A stretch of DNA of 64,000 nt from a bacterium (GTDB lineage: Bacteria > Pseudomonadota > Alphaproteobacteria > Caulobacterales > Hyphomonadaceae). The notes beneath the pieces were generated by a model that did not search any database, was not told the DNA's origin, and was given only the letters and a program-made list of their open reading frames with translations. How positions within the stretch are numbered: position 1 is the stretch's first letter; each line of letters starts with the position of its first letter. The DNA lies in NCBI GenBank assembly GCA_016125045.1, contig WGML01000010.1, positions 62,001 through 126,000 of the forward strand, read 5' to 3'. Shown in pieces: positions 1-8,591 of this stretch. Made by a program: the position numbers and the translations under genes.

Positions 1-115
1 ACACTCGAAGCCTCCACCACATCGGCGATCATCAGCCATAGCGATGAATCCCCGGTTCGGCACGGCATTTGCTGCACACGCAGCGAGCGATCCGGTTTCG
101 CTTGTGAGGAGAAAC

Positions 116-1210
116 ATGATGGCGGACGCCCCGCGCCCTGACCGCATCGACTGGATCGACCACGCGAAGGGCCTGTGCATCCTGCTCGTCGTCGGATTCC
201 ACGCCGCCAACCACTACGAAGCCGCGGTGGCGGCCGAAGGCTGGATGAGAGCGGTCATCGATTTCTCCAAACCCTTCCGCATGCCGGATTTCTTTCTCGT
301 GTCCGGCCTCTTCCTTGGGCGCACGATCAATGCACCATTGCGGGACTTTCTCGACCGCAAGGTTCTGCACTTCGCATGGTTCTATCTTGTCTGGCTCGCG
401 ATCTGGCTGGTCGCGACCGAGCCGCAACTGCTGATGCGGGACCAACTGGCTTGGGCCGGACGGATCGTTGAGACGACGCTTCAGCCGGTCGGAACGCTCT
501 GGTTCATCCATATGCTGGCGCTGTTCCACATCGCCGCCCGCCTGCTGCGGCGCGCGCCGCCGACCCTGATCATCGTGGGCGCGGCCGCCCTTCAGCTTCT
601 GTCATCTACCGGGCTCGCGGAGACCCCCTCCTTCGCGGTGAACCGGTTCTGCGAGTATTTCATCTTCTTCTGCATCGGCTGGCTGTGTTCCCCGCACGTG
701 TTTCGTCTGGCGGGCGCCGCCGCGCGCCGACCGGTTCGCGCCACCGTCGCGCTATTCCTTTGGGCGATCATTCACGGCGGCCTCGTCGCGGCGGGCGCGC
801 ATCACCTGCCAATGCTGGCGCTCGTCATCAGTCTCGCCGGCGCGATCGCGGTCACTGGATTTGCAGCCGTCGCTTCCACCACCGTCACGCTGGGTTGGCT
901 TGCAAGCCTCGGCCGTCACTCGCTCGCCATCTATCTTGGCTTTATGTTTCCGCTGACTGTCCTCGAGCGGCTGCTCGCCGAGCATCAGATCATTCCGGAC
1001 GTCGGCGCCGCGACGCTCGCCATCGTGATCGCATCGGTTGCCGCGGCGCTCATCGCCGAACAGGTGACGCTGCGAACCCCGTTGAAGCTGCTCTATCGCC
1101 GACCGTCCTGGGCGAGATTGCGGCGGCGGACGGATATCTCGGCGACCACAGCAAGCAACCGGAAGGCAGGCGCCGTGCAGGGCGCTCCGGAGCCGCTCGG
1201 CGCGCGCTGA
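116..1210 (+). CDS. Acyltransferase 3 family membrane protein
   Basis: A multipass membrane protein of 364 residues that probably transfers an acyl group to an exported sugar, lipid or polymer; the acceptor cannot be told from sequence. It shows the family's N-terminal block (WIDHAKGLCILLVVGFH, residues 13-29) with the conserved His in the first membrane segment, then about ten hydrophobic segments (for example MPDFFLVSGLFLG) and a basic cytoplasmic tail. An upstream ATG at 44 is in frame, but GAGGAG at 106-111 lies just before the ATG at 116, which is therefore preferred; ATG 119 is also possible. It is convergent with the acyl-CoA synthetase gene, 16 nt away. The 115 nt before it show no other gene. 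Confidence 0.85.
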   Translation: MMADAPRPDRIDWIDHAKGLCILLVVGFHAANHYEAAVAAEGWMRAVIDFSKPFRMPDFFLVSGLFLGRTINAPLRDFLDRKVLHFAWFYLVWLAIWLVATEPQLLMRDQLAWAGRIVETTLQPVGTLWFIHMLALFHIAARLLRRAPPTLIIVGAAALQLLSSTGLAETPSFAVNRFCEYFIFFCIGWLCSPHVFRLAGAAARRPVRATVALFLWAIIHGGLVAAGAHHLPMLALVISLAGAIAVTGFAAVASTTVTLGWLASLGRHSLAIYLGFMFPLTVLERLLAEHQIIPDVGAATLAIVIASVAAALIAEQVTLRTPLKLLYRRPSWARLRRRTDISATTASNRKAGAVQGAPEPLGAR

Positions 1211-1226
1211 TCGCTGTGTCTTGCGA

Positions 1227-2822
1227 TCACGACGCGGCGTCGAACATCGATTTCGCCGCGACATAGTCCGGCTTGCCGTTCGGAGCCCTCGGCGCACGAT
1301 CCACGATCACGATCCGCCTCGGCGCTTTGTAGTGCGCGAGCCGGGAGCGCACATGCTCGATCAGCGCCGCCTCGTTCGCGACCGCACCTGAGCGAAGCCC
1401 GACCACCGCTGCAACCGTCTGTCCGAAACGAGGGTCCGGCCGCCCGAAGACGAGTGCATCCGCGACGCCGTCATGCGACTTCAGCGCCTCCTCGACCTCC
1501 TCGGGATAGATTTTCTCGCCGCCCGAATTGATGCAGTGGCTGCCCCGGCCGAGCAGCCTGATCCGGCCGTCGGCGTCGACCGTCGCGTGATCGCCCGAGA
1601 GCAGGTGCCGCACTCCGTTGATCGTGACATAGGTGCGCGCGGTCTTGTCCGGATCCTTGTAGTATCCCAGGGGCAGATTTCCCCACTTCGCCACCAACCC
1701 CACTTCGCCGGACCCCGGCTGAACGGGCGTCAGGCTTTCCGGGTGCACGACAAGCGTGTTCGGCGCATCAAACCTCGCGGCTTCGGGCGGCGCATCGCGC
1801 GATGCGATCGACCCGCCTAGGCCGGTGCCTTCAGACGCCCCGAAACTGTCGAACATCATCGCGGCGGGCATGAAATCGAGCAGCCCCTGCTTGACCTCCG
1901 GGCTCCACATCATCCCGCTTGATGTGACCACTTCCACGGAAGTCACATCATACCGCCCGGGTTCCGCGCGCAGCGCTTCAAGCAGCGGCTTTCCGAACGC
2001 ATCGCCGACGAGCGACAGCCCGCCGCAGCGCAGCCGCGTGATCGTTTCGAGCACCGCTTCCGGCTGGAACTTCGCCGATCGCGACACCACGATCGGAGCG
2101 GCTTTCGACAACGCCCCGATCCCGGTGAACAGGCCGGTCCCGTGCATCAGCGGCGGCGCGACGTAGAAAGGTGCGCGCCCGGCCCCCGTTCGGATCTGCA
2201 CCTGCAACGCCTCGATGGTGGCCGGACCTTCAAGCCCCAGCCGCGTGGCTCTCCCGGGAGCCAGCACTTCCCACCAAACGCTGCTCGGCCACATCACGCC
2301 TTTCGGCATGCCCGTCGTGCCGCCGGTATAGAGGAGAAACATGTCGTTGGGAGAGCGATCAATCGCGAGCCGCGCGCCATCCCCGGCTTCCAGATCCCCG
2401 AGAAACGAAAACCCGTCCACGCGCGCGCCGACGCTCGCCCAAACGAGAACCTTCGGGAGCGACGCCCGGATGCCGCGGATGACCGGGGCGAACTCGGCGT
2501 CGAACAACACCGCCTGCGCATCGCTGTTGTCGATGAGGTAGGAGACCTCCTCTGCGCCATATCGATAGTTCACGTTGACGGGCGCCATGCGCGCCTTGAA
2601 CGCCGCGACGAAGCCGATCGCATAGTCGGGGCTGTTGCGCATGTACTGGGCGACCTTCGCCCCTGTCGGCATTCCCGCCGCGATGAAGGCGCGGGCGAGG
2701 GCGTTGGTCCGCGCATCGAACGCACCCCAGTTCACCACGTCGCCGTCGCAATAGATCGCTGGATCCGTCGCCTTGACCGTCTTCGCGACGGCGTCGAACA
2801 CATCCCCGAAACTGACCGTCAC
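1227..2822 (-). CDS. Acyl-CoA synthetase (AMP-dependent ligase)
   Basis: A class I adenylate-forming enzyme of 531 residues that activates a carboxylic acid to its acyl-CoA through an acyl-AMP. The phosphate-binding loop LLYTGGTTGMPKGV spans residues 164-176, a GRGSHCINSGGEKIYPEEVEEAL-type hinge region follows in the C-terminal half, and the catalytic C-terminal lysine is K517 in APNGKPDYV. It resembles FadD-type ligases used for steroid, terpenoid or long-chain acids. It is the last gene of a minus-strand unit after two acyl-CoA dehydrogenases, 54 nt downstream of the second, which suggests that its product feeds those enzymes. The substrate is unknown. Confidence 0.92.
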   Translation of the reverse strand: MTVSFGDVFDAVAKTVKATDPAIYCDGDVVNWGAFDARTNALARAFIAAGMPTGAKVAQYMRNSPDYAIGFVAAFKARMAPVNVNYRYGAEEVSYLIDNSDAQAVLFDAEFAPVIRGIRASLPKVLVWASVGARVDGFSFLGDLEAGDGARLAIDRSPNDMFLLYTGGTTGMPKGVMWPSSVWWEVLAPGRATRLGLEGPATIEALQVQIRTGAGRAPFYVAPPLMHGTGLFTGIGALSKAAPIVVSRSAKFQPEAVLETITRLRCGGLSLVGDAFGKPLLEALRAEPGRYDVTSVEVVTSSGMMWSPEVKQGLLDFMPAAMMFDSFGASEGTGLGGSIASRDAPPEAARFDAPNTLVVHPESLTPVQPGSGEVGLVAKWGNLPLGYYKDPDKTARTYVTINGVRHLLSGDHATVDADGRIRLLGRGSHCINSGGEKIYPEEVEEALKSHDGVADALVFGRPDPRFGQTVAAVVGLRSGAVANEAALIEHVRSRLAHYKAPRRIVIVDRAPRAPNGKPDYVAAKSMFDAAS

Positions 2823-2876
2823 GCCACTGCTCCGCTCTACATCAAACCGTCGGCCCCGCGCGGGGCGGCGACGTCG

Positions 2877-3962
2877 TCAGACCCACCCCTGAAGTCTCGC
2901 CGCATCGTGTCGGACGCGTTCGGGCCCGCCAAGCAATTGGCGGTTCGCCCCGATGCGCTTGAACCAGAAATGCAGTCCGAGGAGGTCGGTGAAACCCATC
3001 CCCCCATGCACCTCGGTAGCCGTTCGCGCGATGAACGTCCCGACCTCGGCAAGGTGCGCCTTGGCGAGGCACGCCATCACCTCCGCCTCATCAGCCCCTT
3101 CATCGAGTGCATGCGCCGCATGCCATACCAGCGATCGGCAGGGTTCGAGTTCCGCGGCCATCTCTGCGCACATGTGCTTGACCGCCTGAAAGGAGCCGAT
3201 GACACGGCCAAACTGCTTGCGCTCCTGGGCATAGGCGACGGCCCGGTCGAGCATCGTCTGGGCCGCCCCGAGCGTATCGGCCGCCAGCAGCAACCGTCCC
3301 ACCGTCACCATGCGGTCGACCCCGCGGCCGGGACTGTTCTCGCCGACCAGCGCTTCGCTCCGGGCGTTGTCGAGATCGATCCGGCTGAACACCCTCACCT
3401 CGTCAATGGCCGGGAGCGCCCGCAACCCGACGCCCGGCCCCTCCGCCGCGACAATGTGAACGCGGCCGTCCTGATCGGCTACCATGACGTGCGTCGCATC
3501 CGCCGCGCCAAGAACGAAGACCGAGGCCCCCGAAAGTCCCGAAGCGCTCGACCGGACGCCGGCGTCGTCGCGGGCGCCCGCCCGTTCGGCGACGGCGCAG
3601 GCGAGGCGGACCTCTCCGGAAACAACCCGGGCGAGCCAGGCAGCTTGCTGATCCCGCGACCCCGCCGCCATCAAGCCTTCGACCGCCATGGATGGAGCGA
3701 TTATGTCCGCAGGCGCAGCCGCCGCACCGCATTGCTCCTGCACGATCGCGGCGTCGAGCAGCCCGAGCCCAAGCCCGCCAAGATCGGTCGCAACCAGCAT
3801 CTCGCGGACGCCCAGCGCGGCGAGTTCACCGGCGGCGGCGTTCACCGGGCCGCGATCCCGCGCAGCCGCCTTGCGGACCGCTTCCAACGGCGCGCAGCGC
3901 TCGAGCACCCGCTTTGCCGAGGCCTGCATGGCGATCTGGTCGTCAGAGAGCGCGAAATCCAT
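2877..3962 (-). CDS. Acyl-CoA dehydrogenase, small partner subunit
   Basis: An acyl-CoA dehydrogenase-fold flavoprotein of 361 residues. It has the N-terminal helical domain (MDFALSDDQIAMQ), the middle beta domain and the C-terminal domain with QERKQFGRVIGSFQAVKH and VHGGMGFT. Neither usual catalytic glutamate is present: the helix-G site reads MVTVGRLLLAADTLG and the C-terminal EGT site reads LLGGPERVR. It lies 10 nt behind a larger acyl-CoA dehydrogenase gene that does carry a helix-G Glu, as in heterotetrameric (alpha2beta2) enzymes of steroid side-chain degradation; the complex is inferred. The ATG at 3962 begins the canonical N-terminus; an in-frame upstream extension to 4016 would overlap the neighbour and looks non-native. 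Confidence 0.88.
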   Translation of the reverse strand: MDFALSDDQIAMQASAKRVLERCAPLEAVRKAAARDRGPVNAAAGELAALGVREMLVATDLGGLGLGLLDAAIVQEQCGAAAAPADIIAPSMAVEGLMAAGSRDQQAAWLARVVSGEVRLACAVAERAGARDDAGVRSSASGLSGASVFVLGAADATHVMVADQDGRVHIVAAEGPGVGLRALPAIDEVRVFSRIDLDNARSEALVGENSPGRGVDRMVTVGRLLLAADTLGAAQTMLDRAVAYAQERKQFGRVIGSFQAVKHMCAEMAAELEPCRSLVWHAAHALDEGADEAEVMACLAKAHLAEVGTFIARTATEVHGGMGFTDLLGLHFWFKRIGANRQLLGGPERVRHDAARLQGWV

Positions 3963-3972
3963 CGACGATCCT

Positions 3973-5166
3973 TCAGCCTCCTGACGCCCTGGGTTCACGC
4001 GGCAAGCCGAGACCACGTTCGGATATGATGTTCTTCTGGATCTGCGCTGTGCCGCCGCCGATGATCAGGCCGAGATCATACATGTACATCTGCTGCCACT
4101 CGCCGGCGTCTCGAAGCTGCGGATGGTCACCATAGAGCAAGCCGAGTTCGCCGAGCGCGTCGATCGCGAGACGCGCGATCTCGTGATTGAGTTCGCACCC
4201 CTGCAGCTTGACGACGAGTTCCGGCATGCCTGCGGGCTCATTGCGAAGCTGTCGGGTCGTCACCCGCAGCCCGTTCGCCTGCATCGCGAACACCCGCGCC
4301 TGGAGCGCGAGGAGCCGGTCGCGCAGGAGCGGATTGTGCATCAGCGCCATACCGTCGACGGTTTCACGGCGCATGAGCGCCACCAGCCGCATGAACCGCG
4401 CCTTGGTGGCGCTCGGGTCGCCGAGCATTCCGCGTTCATGCTTCAGTGTTGCGTTCGCGACCGCCCATCCCTCGCCTGGCGCGCCCATGATCTGCCGCCT
4501 CGGAACCCGCACATCCGTGAAGAACACCTCGTTGAAATTCGCCGCCCCCGTCATGTCCACGAGCGGACGGATCTCGATCCCCGGCGTCGCCATGGAAAAC
4601 AACAGGTAGGAGATGCCCTTGTGTTTCGGCGCATCGGCTTCGGTGCGGACGAGACAGAAGATCATGTCTGCTTCGCGCGCGGTCGACGTCCAGATCTTCT
4701 GACCGTTGATCACATAGTCGTCGCCATCGATATGCGCCCGTGTCGCGAGGCTTGCGAGATCAGACCCTGAACCCGGTTCCGAATACCCCTGACACCACAC
4801 CATCTCGCCATGCAGGGTTGGCCGGACAAGCGTCTGTTTCTGCTCCTCGGTCCCGAGTTCGAGCAGCGTCGGGACCAGCATCGATATTCCCTGGTTCGCC
4901 AGCGGACGCGGAAGCCCCGTGGATGCGAAGGCTTCGGCGATGATGCGCGCCTCCAGAATGTCCGGCGGCGCGCCGAAGCCGCCATAGGCCTCAGGGACGG
5001 TCCGCGCGGCGATTCCGTTTTCGATCAGCAGGCGCTGCCAAGCGAGCCGTCTTGGATGCTTCAGCCCCCGATGCTCGGAGGTCGGCGCCTTATCGCGGTT
5101 CGAATCGAGCACTGCCAGAACGTGGTCGCGAAAAGCCGCATGCCGGGCGCTCAGCCTCAGGTCCAC
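3973..5166 (-). CDS. Acyl-CoA dehydrogenase, large partner subunit
   Basis: An FAD-dependent enzyme that introduces an alpha-beta double bond into an acyl-CoA. The protein has 397 residues from a GTG at 5166, which follows AGGGAGCGGAAC and starts the homologous N-terminus VDLRLSARHAAF; the longer reading to 5310 is Arg-rich and unlikely. FAD/substrate motifs WCQGYSEPGSGSDLA and INGQKIWTSTA are clear. The medium-chain-type Glu site reads GGGTAQIQ, so the catalytic base is more likely E244 in LKHERG (helix G), as in isovaleryl-CoA dehydrogenase and the catalytic subunits of alpha2beta2 enzymes. It is first in a minus-strand unit with a smaller dehydrogenase and an acyl-CoA synthetase. Confidence 0.9.
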   Translation of the reverse strand: MDLRLSARHAAFRDHVLAVLDSNRDKAPTSEHRGLKHPRRLAWQRLLIENGIAARTVPEAYGGFGAPPDILEARIIAEAFASTGLPRPLANQGISMLVPTLLELGTEEQKQTLVRPTLHGEMVWCQGYSEPGSGSDLASLATRAHIDGDDYVINGQKIWTSTAREADMIFCLVRTEADAPKHKGISYLLFSMATPGIEIRPLVDMTGAANFNEVFFTDVRVPRRQIMGAPGEGWAVANATLKHERGMLGDPSATKARFMRLVALMRRETVDGMALMHNPLLRDRLLALQARVFAMQANGLRVTTRQLRNEPAGMPELVVKLQGCELNHEIARLAIDALGELGLLYGDHPQLRDAGEWQQMYMYDLGLIIGGGTAQIQKNIISERGLGLPREPRASGG

Positions 5167-5371
5167 GTTCCGCTCCCTGTTCCGGCGCCCTCGACGGCGC
5201 TCTCGTCTTCCCACTGGGCGCACGACGCCTGAACCCGCGCGCGCCACCCCCGATACTCTACGCCCTGAAAAGGCCGCCGGTGAAGCCGCTATTTGGCGCT
5301 CGCCTCGCAACGCGGATAAAGTCTATTGAGCGATGGACCGGGCGAGGCGGTCCGGCAGGGGGAGACCCGCG

Positions 5372-5989
5372 ATGAAGCTGTATCACTGCGCGGACGCCCG
5401 GTCGTTTCGCGCCCTCTGGGCGCTCGAGGAATTCGGGAGCCAGTATGATCTGATCAACATGGCGTTCCCGCCGCGCGCCACCTATCCCGGCTATCTCGAC
5501 ATCAACCCGCTCGGCACCGTGCCCACCCTCGTCGACGGCGAAGTGACACTGACCGAGAGCGCTGCGATCTGCCACTATCTTGCCGAGCGGAACGCTCCGA
5601 CACCCTTGCGGGTCGCGCCGGACGAGCCCGCCTACGGGGCCTATCTCAACTGGCTCTACCGCAGCGACGCCACGCTCACCTTCCCGCAAACGATCGTCCT
5701 GCGCTATTCCCGCCTGGAGCCCGAAGAGCGCCGGCTGCCGCAGGCGGTTGAGGATTATTCGATCTGGTATCTTTCGAGATTGCGGAGCGTCGAGACCACC
5801 CTCACGGACGCGTCGTTTCTGTGCGCGAACCGGTTCACGGTCGCCGACATCGCCGTCCACTATGCGCTTTATCTCGGCCGGTCGCTCGGTCTGGACAAAC
5901 GCTACAAACCGAACTGCGCCGCCTATCTGGAGCGCCTCATGGAGCGCCCCGCCTTTCAGCGCGCCCTGGAGCTTCAGGCCCCGACCTGA
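5372..5989 (+). CDS. Glutathione S-transferase family protein
   Basis: A cytosolic GST-like protein of 205 residues. Residues 1-80 form the thioredoxin-like domain (MKLYHCADARSFRALWALEE...NPLGTVPTLVDG...LTESAAICHYLAE) with the glutathione-contact VPTL and ES residues, followed by an all-helical C-terminal domain containing the FTVADIAVHYAL motif. GGGGGAGA precedes the ATG at 5372; the upstream in-frame ATG at 5333 lacks this support. It stands alone on the plus strand between the acyl-CoA dehydrogenase unit and atuA, so it may detoxify or isomerise an intermediate of the same pathway, but nothing in the sequence fixes its substrate. Confidence 0.9.
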   Translation: MKLYHCADARSFRALWALEEFGSQYDLINMAFPPRATYPGYLDINPLGTVPTLVDGEVTLTESAAICHYLAERNAPTPLRVAPDEPAYGAYLNWLYRSDATLTFPQTIVLRYSRLEPEERRLPQAVEDYSIWYLSRLRSVETTLTDASFLCANRFTVADIAVHYALYLGRSLGLDKRYKPNCAAYLERLMERPAFQRALELQAPT

Positions 5990-6007
5990 CCACCGCCGTC
6001 CGCCACC

Positions 6008-7786
6008 TCAGCTCCTGGCTTCCGCGACGAGGCTTGACGGGGCGAGGATGTATTTCGCGCGCAGGTATTCGCCGAGCGACTTGGCCTGCCGGTCGATGCG
6101 GTGATTTGACGACGCGCCGCCGCCCAGCACCCCGCGAATGTAGAAATTCACGGCGCGCAGGTTGGGCATCTCGTAGCGTTCCACGGAAAACGCCGAGAGA
6201 TCCGGACAGAGCCGCTTGAACTCGTCCGCGGTGAGGTAGGCGTGCAGGAACGCATACGCCGCATCGCTTCGCGCCCAGACGCCGCAATTCGCATTGCCTC
6301 CCTTGTCGCCGGAGCGCGCGCCGAACAGCCGACCGAGCGGCGTTCGCACCATCTCGCCGGCCGGCGCATCCGGCCGCGTCCACGGCGCCAACTGAACACC
6401 GACCTCGCCAAGTCCCAGGCGCTGGGTAGGAAGGACCTCGATCGTCGCCCCGTCCACATGCACACGTTCGGTGACGTGAGCGCTGTCGATGAGCGCAGGC
6501 CAATGGACGATCGCCCGCTCGCCGCCAAAGCCGGATGCGCCGCGGCCCGCATTTCCCGGGATCCCTGCAAGCGCAAGCTCGATCACCTTTGCGGAAAACA
6601 GGCGGCCGAGCTTTTCGGGCGTGCTCGCGGTCACCGTGAGGCGCAGCATCGCGTGCGCTTCCTCATTCGTGGCGGGGTCTTCCTTGTCGCTCCGGATCAG
6701 CTGCACGTCGACGTCGTCGAAACTGTCCCGGCCGCCGAGATTGTGCAGAATCTGATCGACATGCACCGCGGCCTTCTCCTCGATGTCGAGGCCCGTCAGC
6801 AACACCTCATGTGTCTGCTTGTATGGCCCCAGCGTGTTGAGGCAGACCTTGTGCGTCGGCGGGGGAGAGCTGCCGCGGCACCCGGTCACGCGGACCCGGT
6901 CCGGCCCGGCTTGCTCGATCGCCATGGTGTCGAAATGCGCGACCACGTCGGGATTGAGATAGGCCGGCGTCGAAATCTCATAGAGCAGTTGCGCGGTGAC
7001 GGTCCCGACCGAAACCAGCCCCCCCGTGCCCGGATGCTTCGTTATGGTGAACGATCCGTCCCGTTCGATCTCGGCGATCGGATAACCGACGTTCCGGAAA
7101 CTCGGCACCTCCTTGAAGAAGGCGTAATTGCCGCCGCAGCACTGCGCTCCGCACTCGATTATATGCCCCGCGGCGAGCGCGCCTGCGAGCGCGTCAAAAT
7201 CGTCCCGCGCCCAGTTGAACTTCCAGGCGGCCGGCCCGATGACGACGGCCGCATCCGTGACCCTCGGACAGATCACGATGTCCGCTCCCCGATCGAGCGC
7301 CTCTTTTATGCTCCACGCACCGAGATAGGTGTTGGCGGTGACGGGCGGCTGCCCCCCCGATCTCAGTTCGACCCCCGTGTCGAGATTGACGAACGCCTCG
7401 CCACCTTCCTGAAGCCGGGCGAGATCAGGCATCAGGTCGTCGCCATCGATCCACGCCACCTTCAGCTTCAGCCCCAGCCGGTCCAGCAGGCGCTCGACCT
7501 CTCGGGCCATGCTCGCGGGATTGAGCCCTCCCGCATTCGAGACGATCTTTATTCCGCGCTCGGCGCAGAGCGCTGCGACGTCTTCAAGTTGCTTCAGGAA
7601 CGTGCCGACATAGCCCGCTTCCTCCCCCCGCGCTTTGCGTTGCGCGAACAGGATCGACATGGTGAGCTCGGCAAGATAGTCGCCGCTGAGGACATCGATG
7701 GGGCCGCCCTCCACCATCTCGCGCGCCGCATCCAGCCGGTCGCCGTAGAAGCCGCTGCAATTGGCGATGCGGATCAGGTCGGACAT
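6008..7786 (-). CDS. AtuA-like acyclic terpene utilisation protein (DUF1446)
   Basis: A 592-residue protein of the AtuA/DUF1446 family, known from the acyclic terpene (citronellol/geraniol) pathway of Pseudomonas; its biochemical function is unsettled. The large N-terminal domain opens with IRIANCSGFYGDRLDAAREM and contains GGLNP and a Cys-rich GAQCCGGNYAFF segment. The C-terminal 100 residues (from LGRLFGARSGDKGGNANCG) form the ferredoxin-like AtuA C-terminal domain, fused here as in many homologues. The ATG at 7786 shares one base with the stop of the enoyl-CoA hydratase gene (TGATG) and has GGGGAGG upstream. Linkage to a biotin carboxylase mirrors the atu cluster; the actual substrate here is inferred only. 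Confidence 0.88.
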   Translation of the reverse strand: MSDLIRIANCSGFYGDRLDAAREMVEGGPIDVLSGDYLAELTMSILFAQRKARGEEAGYVGTFLKQLEDVAALCAERGIKIVSNAGGLNPASMAREVERLLDRLGLKLKVAWIDGDDLMPDLARLQEGGEAFVNLDTGVELRSGGQPPVTANTYLGAWSIKEALDRGADIVICPRVTDAAVVIGPAAWKFNWARDDFDALAGALAAGHIIECGAQCCGGNYAFFKEVPSFRNVGYPIAEIERDGSFTITKHPGTGGLVSVGTVTAQLLYEISTPAYLNPDVVAHFDTMAIEQAGPDRVRVTGCRGSSPPPTHKVCLNTLGPYKQTHEVLLTGLDIEEKAAVHVDQILHNLGGRDSFDDVDVQLIRSDKEDPATNEEAHAMLRLTVTASTPEKLGRLFSAKVIELALAGIPGNAGRGASGFGGERAIVHWPALIDSAHVTERVHVDGATIEVLPTQRLGLGEVGVQLAPWTRPDAPAGEMVRTPLGRLFGARSGDKGGNANCGVWARSDAAYAFLHAYLTADEFKRLCPDLSAFSVERYEMPNLRAVNFYIRGVLGGGASSNHRIDRQAKSLGEYLRAKYILAPSSLVAEARS

Positions 7787-8574
7787 CACTCATCCTCCCC
7801 GCTTTGCGGCTCCACCCAGGCCGGACGACGTTTCTCGCGAAAGGCCGCCATGCCTTCGGCCGCTTCTTCCGACTGAAACATGCGCAGGCTCCAAGGCGTG
7901 GTCTCGCGGAATCCCTGCTCCATCGATATCGACGCGACACGCCGAACCAGCTTCTTGCATTCACGCACCGCCGCAGGTCCTCCGAGCCTGATCATCTCCG
8001 CCTCCGTCCGCACGGCCGCTTCAAGATCGCCAGCAGCGACGGCGCGGTGCGCAAGGCCGAGCGCCACCGCGTCGCGACCGGTGAATCGCTCGCCCGTCAG
8101 AAACAGTTTCATCGCATTGTGCACGCCGAGCTTGGGGACGCAGACGACCGAGATGATCCCCGGGATCACCCCGATGCGGACCTCGCTGAAACTGAACACC
8201 GCGTCCTCGGCCGCGATCACGATATCGCTCGCGCCGACGAGCCCCAGCCCGCCGGCGAACGCTGACCCGTTCACCGCCGCGATGATCGGCTTTGAGCTCT
8301 CGACCATCGTCGTCAGGAGTTCGGCCATCCCAACGGATCGCTCGCCCCCGATCACCCCGCCGGGCGGGCTCTTGAGGTCCGCTCCCGAACAGAAGGCCGA
8401 CCCCTCTCCCGTGATGATGATCGATCGCACGGCCTCGTCCCGGTCGGCGTCCAGGAGCCGCGCATGGAGCGCGTTCACCAGCGCTGCGGAGAGCGCATTG
8501 CGGGCCTCGGGACGGTTGAGGCGGATCCAAGCGTTCCCATCTCTTAACTCACAAAGGATCGGCTCAGCATCCAT
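7786..8574 (-). CDS. Enoyl-CoA hydratase/isomerase family protein
   Basis: A crotonase-fold enzyme of 262 residues that probably hydrates an unsaturated acyl-CoA. The oxyanion-hole segments are ITGEGSAFCSGADLK (about residues 52-66) and NGSAFAGGLGLVGASDI, and the region FSFSEVRIGVIPG carries the usual catalytic-Glu position. It is translationally coupled to the downstream atuA-like gene through a 1-nt TGATG overlap, and is 17 nt from the biotin carboxylase gene upstream. In the atu and liu pathways the corresponding gene hydrates isohexenyl-glutaconyl-CoA or methylglutaconyl-CoA; which one applies here cannot be decided. Confidence 0.9.
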   Translation of the reverse strand: MDAEPILCELRDGNAWIRLNRPEARNALSAALVNALHARLLDADRDEAVRSIIITGEGSAFCSGADLKSPPGGVIGGERSVGMAELLTTMVESSKPIIAAVNGSAFAGGLGLVGASDIVIAAEDAVFSFSEVRIGVIPGIISVVCVPKLGVHNAMKLFLTGERFTGRDAVALGLAHRAVAAGDLEAAVRTEAEMIRLGGPAAVRECKKLVRRVASISMEQGFRETTPWSLRMFQSEEAAEGMAAFREKRRPAWVEPQSGEDE

Positions 8575-8591
8575 GTCGCGGCGCCTTTCGG

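Noticed and set aside
44..115. Acyltransferase start at ATG 44
   Set aside because: A strong GAGGAG lies just before ATG 116, and the extra residues resemble no family N-terminus.
2142..4028. 628-codon plus-strand open frame opposite the acyl-CoA dehydrogenase and synthetase
   Set aside because: His/Arg/Asp-rich translation without domain similarity, fully opposite two clear enzymes.
6242..7876. 544-codon plus-strand open frame opposite the AtuA-like gene
   Set aside because: Antisense shadow; the minus strand encodes a conserved protein over the same bases.
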